A stretch of 10,017 nt of DNA from Bacteroidetes bacterium CG2_30_32_10 (GCA_001872995.1 MNXO01000143.1:1-10017), one strand, 5' to 3'; positions 1-7,501 are shown, counted from the first letter of the stretch. Translations and numbers: made by a program. Notes: generated from the sequence alone by a model not told the origin.

Positions 1-24
1 AAATAACAATTAAAATTTATAAAG

Positions 25-1572
25 ATGAAAAATTTACATTCAATATATGCTTTAGCAATCTTTACTGTTTCTTCTTTCTTGTTTTCAATAAATTCATACG
101 CTCAAGATGGTTCGCTAGACTTAAGCTTTGGTATAGGTGGAAAAGTCACCACTGCTATTAGCGGTGGCGATGATGATAATGGGAAGTCAGTTGCCATTCA
201 GAGCGATGGTAAAATTGTGGTAGCAGGAACGACTATTAATGATGGTGACAGAGATTTTGCAATAGTAAGGTATAATAATGACGGAACACTTGATCTTAGC
301 TTTGGCACTGACGGAAAAGTTGTTACTGATTTTGGAAGTAATTGGGATGAATGCTATTCAGTTGCAATACAGAGTGATGGTAAAATTGTGGCAGCCGGGA
401 ATATTGCCAATGGAAGTACATTAGATTTTGCAATATCTCGATACAATAGCGATGGAACACTTGACCTTAGCTTTGATAACGATGGAATGCTTACTACCGA
501 TTTCGCAGGCAAAAGTGATATTATCACTTCAATAGCATTACAGGGAGATGGTAAAATTGTAGCAACTGGAATTACCACTAGTGCAACTGCTTTTAATTGT
601 GATTTTGCTGTAGTAAGATATAACATTGATGGTTCCCTTGATCTTAACTTTGGCACTGCTGGAAAAGTTATTACTCAAATTGGTACTGATAATGATACTC
701 CACGTTCACTTGCTATACAAAATGATGGTAAAATTGTAGTGGCAGGATATAGTGTGTTTTCCGGTGATATGTATTTTGCCTTAGTCCGATACAATAGCGA
801 TGGAACACTCAACCTTAGCTTTGATAACGATGGGAAAGTAACAACTTCTTTCGGAAATGAAGGCGACTATGGTTTATCCGTAGCCATACAGCCTGATGGT
901 AAAATTGTGGTATCAGGAAAGAGTTATAATAATAACATAGATATTGCTGTAACACGCTATAACATTGATGGCTCATTAGACACTAGCTTCGACAATGATG
1001 GAATGCTTACTATCGTTGATGAAAATACTAATGAAGAAGGACTTTCAGTTGCAATACAAAGCAATGGTAAAATACTTTTAGCCGGATATAGTAACGATGA
1101 TTTTGTTGTAGTACGTCTCAACAGCGATGGGTCACTTGACCCTAGTTTCGGCACCAATGGAAAAGTAATTACTCCTATCGGAAACAATGTAGATGCAGGC
1201 TATTCCCTTGCAATACAGAGTGATGGAAAAATCGTGGTGGCGGGATTAAGTTCCAATAATACTAACAATGATTTTGCTGTAGTCCGCTATAATAATGATA
1301 TCAGCGGAATATTTAACGTAAATAATGAGCATTTGATTATAGATTTATATCCAAATCCTTCAAATGGTGCAACTACAGCAACTTTAAGTTCGAGTTTGCA
1401 AAAAGATTTGCATATAAATATTTTCAATATGCAAGGAGAGCAAGTGTTTTCTGCTATACATCAAAATAAAAACACTGTAGAAATTGATCTTAGTTCTTTT
1501 GCAAAAAGCATCTATATGATAAAAATACAAACAGAATCAGGTTGTATTACTAAAAAGCTGGTAATTCAATAA
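25..1572 (+). CDS. Secreted delta-60 repeat protein with T9SS type A sorting domain
   Basis: The 515-residue product starts with a Sec signal peptide (residues 1-26, likely cleavage SYA|Q27). Residues 28 to about 430 form seven tandem units of about 55-60 residues. Each has the delta-60 pattern: DG(S/T)LDxSF near the start, SxAIQxDGKIVVAG in the middle and FAxVRYNxDG at the end. Residues 436-515 are a C-terminal sorting domain of the Por/T9SS type, with YPNPSNG at 442-448, a central INIFNMQGEQV strand and the terminal KKLVIQ. Family knowledge says such cargo crosses the outer membrane through T9SS and is released or attached at the surface. Delta-60 repeats are thought to form a beta-propeller-like or solenoid fold with no known enzyme activity, so adhesion or ligand binding is inference. 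ATG 25 directly precedes the signal peptide. Only 24 bp of upstream sequence is present, so the promoter is not seen. The next gene follows after 66 bp and is probably co-transcribed. Length and domains look complete. Confidence 0.93.
   Translation: MKNLHSIYALAIFTVSSFLFSINSYAQDGSLDLSFGIGGKVTTAISGGDDDNGKSVAIQSDGKIVVAGTTINDGDRDFAIVRYNNDGTLDLSFGTDGKVVTDFGSNWDECYSVAIQSDGKIVAAGNIANGSTLDFAISRYNSDGTLDLSFDNDGMLTTDFAGKSDIITSIALQGDGKIVATGITTSATAFNCDFAVVRYNIDGSLDLNFGTAGKVITQIGTDNDTPRSLAIQNDGKIVVAGYSVFSGDMYFALVRYNSDGTLNLSFDNDGKVTTSFGNEGDYGLSVAIQPDGKIVVSGKSYNNNIDIAVTRYNIDGSLDTSFDNDGMLTIVDENTNEEGLSVAIQSNGKILLAGYSNDDFVVVRLNSDGSLDPSFGTNGKVITPIGNNVDAGYSLAIQSDGKIVVAGLSSNNTNNDFAVVRYNNDISGIFNVNNEHLIIDLYPNPSNGATTATLSSSLQKDLHINIFNMQGEQVFSAIHQNKNTVEIDLSSFAKSIYMIKIQTESGCITKKLVIQ
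106..1317 (+). repeat. Seven tandem delta-60 coding repeats (about 160-177 bp each)
   Basis: The DNA between the signal peptide and the sorting domain is built of seven in-frame units starting with a DGSLD- or DGTLD-type motif. The most conserved block is the segment coding for AIQxDGKIVVAG. Units are mostly diverged. Positions 439-486 and 787-834, two units apart, are almost identical, which suggests exchange between repeats. These are coding repeats within a protein, not a mobile or CRISPR element. Confidence 0.85.
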
Positions 1573-1638
1573 AAATAGATATAAAGACAGAATTAATAAT
1601 GAAAAGTTAAATTAATTTAAACACTAAAATTTAAAATC

Positions 1639-3213
1639 ATGAAAAAAATTATTCTTAGGTTATCAATTTCTATTGTCATGTCTTTAGGCAGTGTTATTTC
1701 ATTATCTGCACAAGAAGATTTTGGCAATGATATTATTGTTAAAAACATTCTAACCGAAAACTAGCAAAAAGTGAGTATGGCAGTTACAGGCAATGGATGG
1801 ATTTATGCTGCATTTTTTAGAAATTCAGGTTCAAATTCCGGATATGAGGTTTATAAATCTACCATTAACGTACAAAATTGGTCAAGTTTTGTTTCCTCCA
1901 CAAGTACAACCAATACTTGTGTGGGTGTAAAAGTACTGGTGTGTGGCGATGCTCCTTAAAAAGTTTTTGTATGTAAATCGAGGCATGCAAATTCAACACA
2001 AGATTATCATTTATATATAAGTGAATACAATGGAACCACAGGTGATTATGTAGCTATTCTATGGGAATTATTCACTACCAAATGGAAAATATATGATTTT
2101 GATATGGCATCAGATTATACACATCCCGGAGTTGGAACTGACCTTTATAGTGTAGGGATTTTATACTCGAGAAATGGTCCAAACGATTCAGTAAAATTTG
2201 TGGTATCAACTAACGGAGGCAGCAGTTTTAATACTGCAAAAATCGTAAATACAAGTTTAAATTAGTTTGGAAAAGTCTCTTTGGCTTATGGTCGTTGTCA
2301 AAATTACAATGGTGGTAGATATTTTGCTGTGTGGGAAGCCAAAACTGCATTCAATGCTCCTTTGGGAAGAATTGGATATTCTAGAACAGGAAATGGAGTG
2401 CAAACCTCTTTTATTACACCAATATATTTAGATAATGTTGCAGGTATTCAAAATAAGTGTTGTAATCCTAAAATTGCCTGCCAATCGAGCGGTGTCAATA
2501 ATGATAGTACTAATATTACTGCGGTTGTTTTAGTAGAGAGATGGTATAGCAATAAAGACAATGATATTATTGGTTGGTGCAATAAGAAAGCTGCCACCAC
2601 AAATAATTTTTGGTTTACAAGTGTTGAAAATACAACAGGAATTAATGCAAAACAACCCGAAATTAAGTTTAGCGATTTTCATAGTAGCTTTTTTGTAACA
2701 TACTGGGATTCGACAAATAGATACCTTCCACTTATTATGCAAAACTTTAATATACCAACTCCCATTAATTGGACTAGTTTAGTTTCGCATTTCAACGATA
2801 ACACCTCGGCTGGAAGTCTCTTACAACCATTTCCCGTAATAGAACCAAATCCTTCCTCAAACCAATATGCTTTCTTATGGGCACGCGAAGGTAGTAGCGC
2901 AAATGGTGTGATTTTGTTTGATGCAACAGACAATACTGTAGGCATAACAAACAATAACTTACCAAAAAGGTTGATAAACACTTTTCCTAATCCTACAATG
3001 GGAGTCGTGAATGTCGAATTGTCAGGTTTTAAGGATAAAATACAAATTCAATTAACTAACTCCTTAGGTTCATTATTTTATGAAACAAACAAACATACAA
3101 TAACTGATAATGATATACAAACAATTGATATATCAACCTTTCCAAAGGGCATATATTTTATTAAGGTGATACAAAACGAACAAACCTATATAAATAAAAT
3201 TATTAAGAATTAA
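1639..3213 (+). pseudogene. T9SS-sorted secreted protein gene interrupted by three in-frame stops
   Basis: From ATG 1639 a single frame runs to TAA 3211-3213 (524 codons before the final stop), broken only by TAG 1762-1764, TAA 1957-1959 and TAG 2263-2265. The N-terminus is a good signal peptide (MKKIILRLSISIVM..., cleavage near SLSA|Q). The C-terminus is a T9SS sorting domain (FPNPTMG, then IQIQLTNSLGSLFYE, then GIYFIKVIQ). Between them is a beta-rich region with at least one degenerate Asp-box-like motif (STNGGSSF, 2206-2229), suggesting a BNR/sialidase-like propeller of unknown activity. Protein-like coding continues in the same frame through and between all three stops, with no indel. The longest stop-free part, from about TTG 2281, lacks a signal peptide and would not be exported alone. 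Each stop could come from a glutamine codon by one C-to-T change, but the ancestral residues are unknown. Recent gene decay is the simplest reading. Readthrough or base-call error are alternatives. It lies 66 bp after the delta-60 gene, probably in the same transcript. Confidence 0.8.
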
Positions 3214-3304
3214 ATAAAAATTGTTTTATTTTCAAGGTTCTCAAATGTCGACCATATATTAAAAGCTTATAAATGTAAGCATTTATACTAATCAAATAAA
3301 TACC

Positions 3305-3340
3305 AAAAGCCCTTTCCTTGTTTGAGGATAGGGCTTTTTT
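3305..3340 (+). terminator. Rho-independent terminator
   Basis: The hairpin pairs GCCCT at 3309-3313 with AGGGC at 3330-3334. After a T-T mismatch it continues with TCCT (3315-3318) and AGGA (3325-3328), leaving a 6-nt loop. A run of six T follows the GGGC arm, and four A precede the left arm, so it could work in both directions. It ends the unit containing the delta-60 and interrupted T9SS genes. Confidence 0.85.
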
Positions 3341-3439
3341 AATTCTATATAATTCTAATAAAAATTTGAAAAACATTTTTCAGTATTTCTACTTAGCAAT
3401 TTCGGTATTAATACACAATTTTTTCCCTATAGATGTTTG

Positions 3440-3447
3440 CATCTTTG
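3440..3447 (+). promoter_or_regulatory. Possible -7 element of the small secreted protein gene
   Basis: CATCTTTG differs by one base from the Bacteroidota -7 consensus TAnnTTTG. It would place the transcript start about 35 nt before ATG 3488. No clear -33 TTG lies at the expected distance. A promoter is expected here because a strong terminator lies just upstream, but this exact site is tentative. Confidence 0.3.
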
Positions 3448-3473
3448 TATTATAAAAAGAAATCCTTTAAAAT

Positions 3474-3478
3474 GGAGG
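3474..3478 (+). promoter_or_regulatory. Shine-Dalgarno site GGAGG supporting start at 3488
   Basis: GGAGG lies 9 nt before ATG 3488. Bacteroidota genes generally lack a strong Shine-Dalgarno sequence, and none is obvious before the other genes here, so this one stands out. It favours ATG 3488 over the upstream in-frame TTG 3437. Confidence 0.6.
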
Positions 3479-3487
3479 AACCAAATT

Positions 3488-4030
3488 ATGAAAACAAGAG
3501 TAAACTCAAACAAAAGACCTCAAACGAACTATTATATCAATAGTATCATTTTTATTATTTGCTTTATATACTTAGCATTTTGCAATGCTAACAGCCTTTT
3601 TGCTCAATCAAATGAGCAACTTGAGCAAAATAATAGCGTTTTTTCAACTTCTTCGCCAAATTCGAGCAGTTCTTTGTTTAATTCTTTTGAATCCATTGCT
3701 TTAGAAGGGAATGTTTATTTAAAATGGTATGTGATTGATAAAAATAACAGCAAAACTTATTTAATTGAACGCTCTGAAGATGGGGTTTCGTTTGAAACTA
3801 AGGGTGCTATCAAAGTAAATGGAGGTAAATATAATATTGAAATTTTAAATTGTTTTGTTGATAAAACCCCTTTGATGGGTTATTCATATTATCGCATTGT
3901 TGCCTCCAACGAATTTGGAAACAAAGAATTTAGTGCAACAAATATGGTTTATAATGAAGCTCCAGCTCCTAAAGTGCCAATTAATACAGATATTATCTTT
4001 GTCAATAACACTATTCTTTCTAAAGAATAA
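3488..4030 (+). CDS. Small secreted protein with Fn3-like domain, no sorting domain
   Basis: The 180-residue product has a long basic N-terminus and a hydrophobic segment (about 16-31), with likely cleavage SLFA|Q40. A Ser/Asn-rich linker (41-62) leads to one beta-sandwich domain (about 63-156). That domain has the signature ALEGNVYLKW, then YLIERSEDGVSF, then GYSYYRIVASNEFG. In Bacteroidota this Fn3-like module normally sits just before a T9SS C-terminal domain in large secreted proteins. Here only a 24-residue tail follows, with no PNP motif or terminal K-rich strand, so T9SS export is unlikely and periplasmic or outer-membrane-facing location is inferred. It lacks the lipobox of a lipoprotein. 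A strong Shine-Dalgarno decides the start. Flanking terminators make it monocistronic. It could be a remnant of a larger protein or a genuine small protein. No enzymatic function can be assigned. Confidence 0.75.
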   Translation: MKTRVNSNKRPQTNYYINSIIFIICFIYLAFCNANSLFAQSNEQLEQNNSVFSTSSPNSSSSLFNSFESIALEGNVYLKWYVIDKNNSKTYLIERSEDGVSFETKGAIKVNGGKYNIEILNCFVDKTPLMGYSYYRIVASNEFGNKEFSATNMVYNEAPAPKVPINTDIIFVNNTILSKE

Positions 4031-4113
4031 TACAGAACAATGGTTTAAGTTAATAGTCAATCTCAAAAAAACTTAGAAATCAATAATATCCAATTACATT
4101 AAGAAAATAAATA

Positions 4114-4142
4114 AAAACCTTCAGCAATACTGGAGGTTTTTT
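4114..4142 (+). terminator. Rho-independent terminator
   Basis: AAAACCTTCAG (4114-4124) pairs with CTGGAGGTTTT (4130-4140), with one T-G wobble and the 5-nt loop CAATA, and continues into a T run. It lies about 85 bp after the Fn3-like gene and ends its transcript. The A-rich left arm could also allow termination in the other direction. Confidence 0.85.
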
Positions 4143-4413
4143 ATTTAAAACCTTCTAGCATAATTTGTAATATCCCAAATTAAAGAATTGATGATTTTGC
4201 AATACAATCCAAATTTGAAACTCCTTTTTTATAATAATTATAGTATTTACCTATAATTTTGCCTTAGTAAATCACAATTATCAGCCTCATCAGCGTTATT
4301 TATTTTTTTAGGTAATTAAAATTAAAGTTTTTCTCCTAAAAAAATAGTAAAAATACTGATGGAAAAAGAATGAAATGATATTAATTTTACATTATAATTT
4401 AAAAATCAATCAA
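4143..4413. other. AT-rich intergenic region before the kinase gene
   Basis: With the preceding terminator, this is the largest gene-free stretch in the window (4031-4413). I see no convincing small gene, structured RNA or repeat in it. It should hold the kinase promoter. The only exact TAnnTTTG match is TAATTTTG at 4254-4261, about 150 bp before the start codon and without a TTG at -33 spacing, so the promoter assignment is weak. Confidence 0.5.
4254..4261 (+). promoter_or_regulatory. Candidate -7 element upstream of the kinase gene
   Basis: TAATTTTG matches the Bacteroidota -7 consensus exactly. No TTG is found 17-23 bp upstream, and the leader would be about 145 nt. In such AT-rich sequence this match may be chance. 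Confidence 0.25.
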
Positions 4414-5787
4414 ATGGAAAAGATAGTAATTATCGAAGATGAAAAAATTCTTAGAGAAAATATAGCAACATTCTTAAATATGGAGAATTACGAAACTTTT
4501 GTAGCCGAAGATGGCGAAAAAGGAGTTTCACTGGTTAAAGAAATGAATCCCGATTTAGTTATTTGTGATATTTCTATGCCCGTGATGGATGGATATGAAG
4601 TTTTCACCAAGCTAAAAGAGGACTCAAACACTGAAATGATTCCTTTTATTTTTACTACCGCTAAAACGCAAAAGTGGGAAATACGAAAAGGAATGGAATT
4701 AGGGGTTGATGACTACCTCACCAAACCATTTTCTTTTGATGAACTTATTAATTCTGTTAAAGCAAGAATTGATAAGCAAAATAGAATAATAAAAAACACT
4801 GAAGAAAATTATCAATTGATGATAGAAAATTCACTTACTGGCATATTTATTATGCAAGACGGTAGGTTCGTTTTTGCAAATTCTAAATTCCTTGAAATCA
4901 TTGGATGTAGCTTAAGCGAAGTTGTTGGTGAAAAATTGAGCGACATTATTGCCGACAAGGAATGTTCCTTAAATATTGATGCCAAGGCTTGCTTGAATGT
5001 GCGTAAAAAATTTTGTAAAGAATTTGTTATTAAAAATAAATTAGGGAAAAAAGTTTTTGTGGAAGTATATGGCGGTCCTATTCGGTTTAAAAATAAATTA
5101 TCATTTTTTGGAACATTGCTTGATATCACAGAAAGAAAAATGCTTGATAAAACAATTAACGATACAATGATATTAGCTGAGGCTGAAGAACGCATACGTT
5201 TTGCAGCAGACCTTCACGATGAACTTGGCCCATTATTATTTAGCATAATGCTTCATGTAGATTTAATCAATAAAAAAACTGCTGGAAATAAAGAAATTGA
5301 AGAATTAGCCAAAAACTTAGATGAATTAATTTCAACGGCAATTAGAACTTCCAAAGAAATTGCAAGCAACCTCACACCAAGCATTTTAGAAGACTTTGGT
5401 TTATCTACTGCCATTAAAAAACGCATCGACCATATAATGTCATTTCAAGATGTTAATATCAAATTCAACTCTTCTATTGGTGCTATTAGACTTGATAAAA
5501 TTATTGAAATCACTTTTTATAGAATAGCTTGCGAACTCATTAATAATACAATAAAACATGCCAATGCAAAAAACATTGAACTGAAATTATTCATTGAAAA
5601 AAATAAACTATTAATGTGCTACGTTGATGATGGGGAAGGATTTTCATTAGAAAAACTTAATGGAAGAGGCATGGGGCTTAAAAATATTGAAGGAAGAATT
5701 AAATCTATTAATGGACATTCGGAAATAGAAAGTGAAATTGGCAAAGGTGTTAAAGTATCTATTTCTGTTGAAATTGATAGAAGCTAA
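4414..5787 (+). CDS. Soluble hybrid histidine kinase, receiver-PAS-HisKA_3-HATPase
   Basis: The 457-residue product has four parts. Residues 1-115 are a receiver domain with acidic E8/D10, phosphoacceptor D52 (ICDISMP), T81 and K104 (LTKPF). Residues about 130-245 are a PAS domain ending in the usual GTLLDITERK. Residues about 255-325 are a HisKA_3 dimerisation domain with phospho-accepting H268 (FAADLHDELGPLL). Residues about 365-455 are an HATPase_c domain with N-box ELINNTIKHA (374-383), DDGEGF (405-410) and GRGMGL (417-422). All catalytic residues of a NarL-class kinase appear present. There is no membrane segment or signal peptide, so it acts in the cytoplasm. Its input could be a PAS ligand, a partner protein, or phosphate arriving at D52 from another kinase. 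ATG 4414 (MEKIVIIEDE) is chosen because receiver domains begin this way. An upstream ATG at 4375 would add 13 unrelated residues. It is very likely the kinase for the NarL-type regulator 55 bp downstream and probably for that regulator's paralogue. Confidence 0.92.
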   Translation: MEKIVIIEDEKILRENIATFLNMENYETFVAEDGEKGVSLVKEMNPDLVICDISMPVMDGYEVFTKLKEDSNTEMIPFIFTTAKTQKWEIRKGMELGVDDYLTKPFSFDELINSVKARIDKQNRIIKNTEENYQLMIENSLTGIFIMQDGRFVFANSKFLEIIGCSLSEVVGEKLSDIIADKECSLNIDAKACLNVRKKFCKEFVIKNKLGKKVFVEVYGGPIRFKNKLSFFGTLLDITERKMLDKTINDTMILAEAEERIRFAADLHDELGPLLFSIMLHVDLINKKTAGNKEIEELAKNLDELISTAIRTSKEIASNLTPSILEDFGLSTAIKKRIDHIMSFQDVNIKFNSSIGAIRLDKIIEITFYRIACELINNTIKHANAKNIELKLFIEKNKLLMCYVDDGEGFSLEKLNGRGMGLKNIEGRIKSINGHSEIESEIGKGVKVSISVEIDRS

Positions 5788-5842
5788 GTTTCAATTAAAA
5801 TAAATAACACTTAGATTAATAACAGTTAAATATTATTGAATT

Positions 5843-6496
5843 ATGAATAAAATTAAGATAGTAATCGTAGACGATTATTCAATGGTTAGAACTGGATTAT
5901 CGCTCCTTTTAGAGGGAAATAAAAACTTTGAGGTAATTGCAGAGGCTACTGATGGTGAAAATTTTCTAAATTTATTAGATAATTGCACACCTGATGTGGT
6001 TTTAATGGACATCAATATGCCTAAAATAAATGGAATAGTTGCAACTAAAATTGCTTTGCAAAAACAACCAAAAATTAAAGTTATTGCATTAAGTATGTAC
6101 GAAGATTTAGAACATATTGAAAGCATGATGAAAGCTGGTGCTAAAGGTTTTTTATTTAAAAAAGTGGGCTCAGATGAACTATACAAAGCTATAAACATAG
6201 TGATGAATGGCGAAAACTACTTGTCTCAAGATGTTTTGAAGGTGCTCTCAAATAAGTTTTATACGGGTACTGCAAGCGTGGACCCCATTAACTTAAACAC
6301 TCGCGAAAAAGAAATACTCGAATTATTATGCCAAGGCATGTCCACTTCTGAGATTGCGCAACAGTTCGAATTAAGTCCCAGAACTGTTGAATGCCACAAA
6401 TCTCATTTACTAAAAAAAACAAATTCTAAAAATACCATTTCTTTAGTTTTAAATGTGATGAAACTAAAATTGTTTTCTTTTCCAGAAGGCATATAA
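5843..6496 (+). CDS. NarL/FixJ-type response regulator (first of paralogue pair)
   Basis: The 217-residue DNA-binding regulator has a receiver domain (about 1-120) with acidic pair D10/D11, phosphoacceptor D56 (VVLMDINMP), switch S84 and K106 (GFLFKK). A linker (about 135-150) leads to a LuxR-type helix-turn-helix (about 150-212): NTREKEILELLCQGMSTSEIA, in which TREKE is the usual family start, then SPRTVECHKSHLLKK containing the recognition helix. Phosphorylation by the upstream kinase at D56 should promote dimerisation and DNA binding; this is family knowledge. The 55 bp gap after the kinase holds no recognisable promoter, so the two are probably one operon. Target genes are unknown. It aligns without gaps over its full length to the next gene. 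No key residue is missing. Confidence 0.93.
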   Translation: MNKIKIVIVDDYSMVRTGLSLLLEGNKNFEVIAEATDGENFLNLLDNCTPDVVLMDINMPKINGIVATKIALQKQPKIKVIALSMYEDLEHIESMMKAGAKGFLFKKVGSDELYKAINIVMNGENYLSQDVLKVLSNKFYTGTASVDPINLNTREKEILELLCQGMSTSEIAQQFELSPRTVECHKSHLLKKTNSKNTISLVLNVMKLKLFSFPEGI

Positions 6497-6547
6497 ATAA
6501 ATTCGTATAGAATTATCAAAGGTTTTAATGAGATACACTATTTTATC

Positions 6548-6575
6548 TTGAAAAAAGTAAAATAATTTATTTTTG
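6548..6575 (+). promoter_or_regulatory. Bacteroidota-type promoter of the second response regulator
   Basis: TTG at 6548-6550 and TATTTTTG at 6568-6575 match the -33 and -7 elements with 17 bp spacing. The transcript start would be near 6582, giving a leader of about 54 nt before ATG 6636. An imperfect AT-only dyad covers part of the spacer (about 6552-6574). This implies the second regulator can be expressed apart from the kinase operon. Confidence 0.6.
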
Positions 6576-6635
6576 AAAACAATTAAAAATTTACTTAATT
6601 TTATATAAAATTTATTAAGCATTTAATACTGTGTT

Positions 6636-7289
6636 ATGGACAAAATTAAGGTAATTATCGTTGATGACCATCTAATGGTGCGAACTGGATTGTCGCTCAT
6701 ATTAAAAGACAATGATAAATTAAGTGTAATCGCCGAAGCAGTTGATGGAGATGACTTTCTTCATTTGCTTAACAACCATTCCCCTGATGTGGTATTAATG
6801 GACATAAATATGCCCAAAATGAATGGTTTTGAAGCCACTAAAGCTGCTATACTTAGAAGACCAGATTTGAAAATTATTGCATTGAGTATGCACGATGACG
6901 AAGAATATATTGAAAGTATGATGCAAGCTGGCGCCAAAGGGTTTTTGTTGAAAACAGTTAAGGCTGATGAGTTATATAAAGCCATTGAAATGGTGATGGC
7001 TGGAGAAAACTTTTTCTCTCAAGATGTGATGAAGGTGCTTACTAAAAAATTGTATTCTAAAACCATAGAAGGGGAACAAATTATTATCAATCCTCGCGAA
7101 AAAGAAGTGCTTATTCTCTTGTGTAATGGGCTATCAACACAAGAAATTGCTGAAAAATTAAATATTAGTCCCCGAACAGTTGAAAGTCATAGAGCTCATT
7201 TATTAGAAAAAACAAATTCTAAAAACACCATCAGCTTGGTATTGTATGCATTGAAGTATAAACTTTTTACTTTCCCCAAAGATATGTAG
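6636..7289 (+). CDS. NarL/FixJ-type response regulator (second of paralogue pair)
   Basis: This 217-residue regulator has the same length and domain order as its upstream neighbour. The receiver has D10/D11, phosphoacceptor D56 (VVLMDINMP), S84 and K106 (GFLLKT). The LuxR-type helix-turn-helix spans about 150-212 (NPREKEVLILLCNGLSTQEIA, then SPRTVESHRAHLLEK). By hand alignment 137 of 217 residues match the first regulator. The block around D56 (51-60) is identical and the linker (141-150) is least conserved, which indicates tandem duplication followed by divergence. The near-identical recognition region (SPRTVE-H-HLL-KTNSKNTISLVL) suggests overlapping DNA targets; this is inference. The gene has its own promoter in the 139 bp gap. 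It ends with TAG at the same alignment position where its paralogue ends with TAA, so TAG acts as a normal stop here. A shared terminator lies downstream. Confidence 0.93.
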   Translation: MDKIKVIIVDDHLMVRTGLSLILKDNDKLSVIAEAVDGDDFLHLLNNHSPDVVLMDINMPKMNGFEATKAAILRRPDLKIIALSMHDDEEYIESMMQAGAKGFLLKTVKADELYKAIEMVMAGENFFSQDVMKVLTKKLYSKTIEGEQIIINPREKEVLILLCNGLSTQEIAEKLNISPRTVESHRAHLLEKTNSKNTISLVLYALKYKLFTFPKDM

Positions 7290-7447
7290 TGGTATAGAAT
7301 GCTTAAAGCATAAATCTAATTCTAAATATTAAAAACATTATAATATAAAATTCCAATAGTAAGCGTTTGAGTATAAATAGAAAAGTAATGTGTTTTGTTA
7401 CTCTGGCTTTTTATTTTTATAACATTTTAATAATGTAGAAGTAATAA

Positions 7448-7489
7448 ATAAAAAAAGGAGCAAACAACCATGATTACTCCTTTTTTTAT
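7448..7489. terminator. Bidirectional terminator between convergent genes
   Basis: The stem is built from an A-run plus GGAG (7450-7460) pairing with CTCC plus a T-run (7477-7487), extended by two A/T pairs, with a 16-nt loop. The T-run on the + strand and the T-run complementary to the A-run on the - strand let it end both the second regulator gene and the convergent Tim44-like gene. The rest of the 212 bp gap shows nothing else convincing. Confidence 0.8.
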
Positions 7490-7501
7490 AAATACTATTC
7501 T

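Noticed and set aside
354..1187. Minus-strand open frames opposite the delta-60 gene
   Set aside because: They mirror the repeated codons of the + strand gene, have no family resemblance and no start signals.
106..1317. Possible CRISPR-like or satellite repeat array
   Set aside because: Repeat units are about 160-177 bp, diverged, in frame and encode a known protein repeat.
1639..3213. Reassigned stop codons (TAG/TAA read as Gln) as explanation of the broken gene
   Set aside because: All other complete genes end at TAA or TAG where their domains end. The second regulator stops at TAG 7287-7289 exactly where its paralogue stops at TAA, so TAG works as a stop here.
3437..3487. Longer N-terminus of the Fn3-like protein from TTG 3437
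   Set aside because: It adds 17 residues before a good signal peptide, and the GGAGG site is placed for ATG 3488.
4812..5195. 127-codon minus-strand open frame inside the kinase gene
   Set aside because: It lies fully opposite conserved PAS and HisKA_3 coding sequence and its translation resembles no recognised family.
6500..6514. AATTC/GAATT hairpin after the first regulator
   Set aside because: Five pairs, AT-rich and no T-run, so not supported as a terminator.
7384..7402. Short hairpin AGTAA/TTACT followed by T-rich sequence after the second regulator
   Set aside because: Only five A/T-rich pairs; the stronger bidirectional terminator at 7448-7489 explains termination better.
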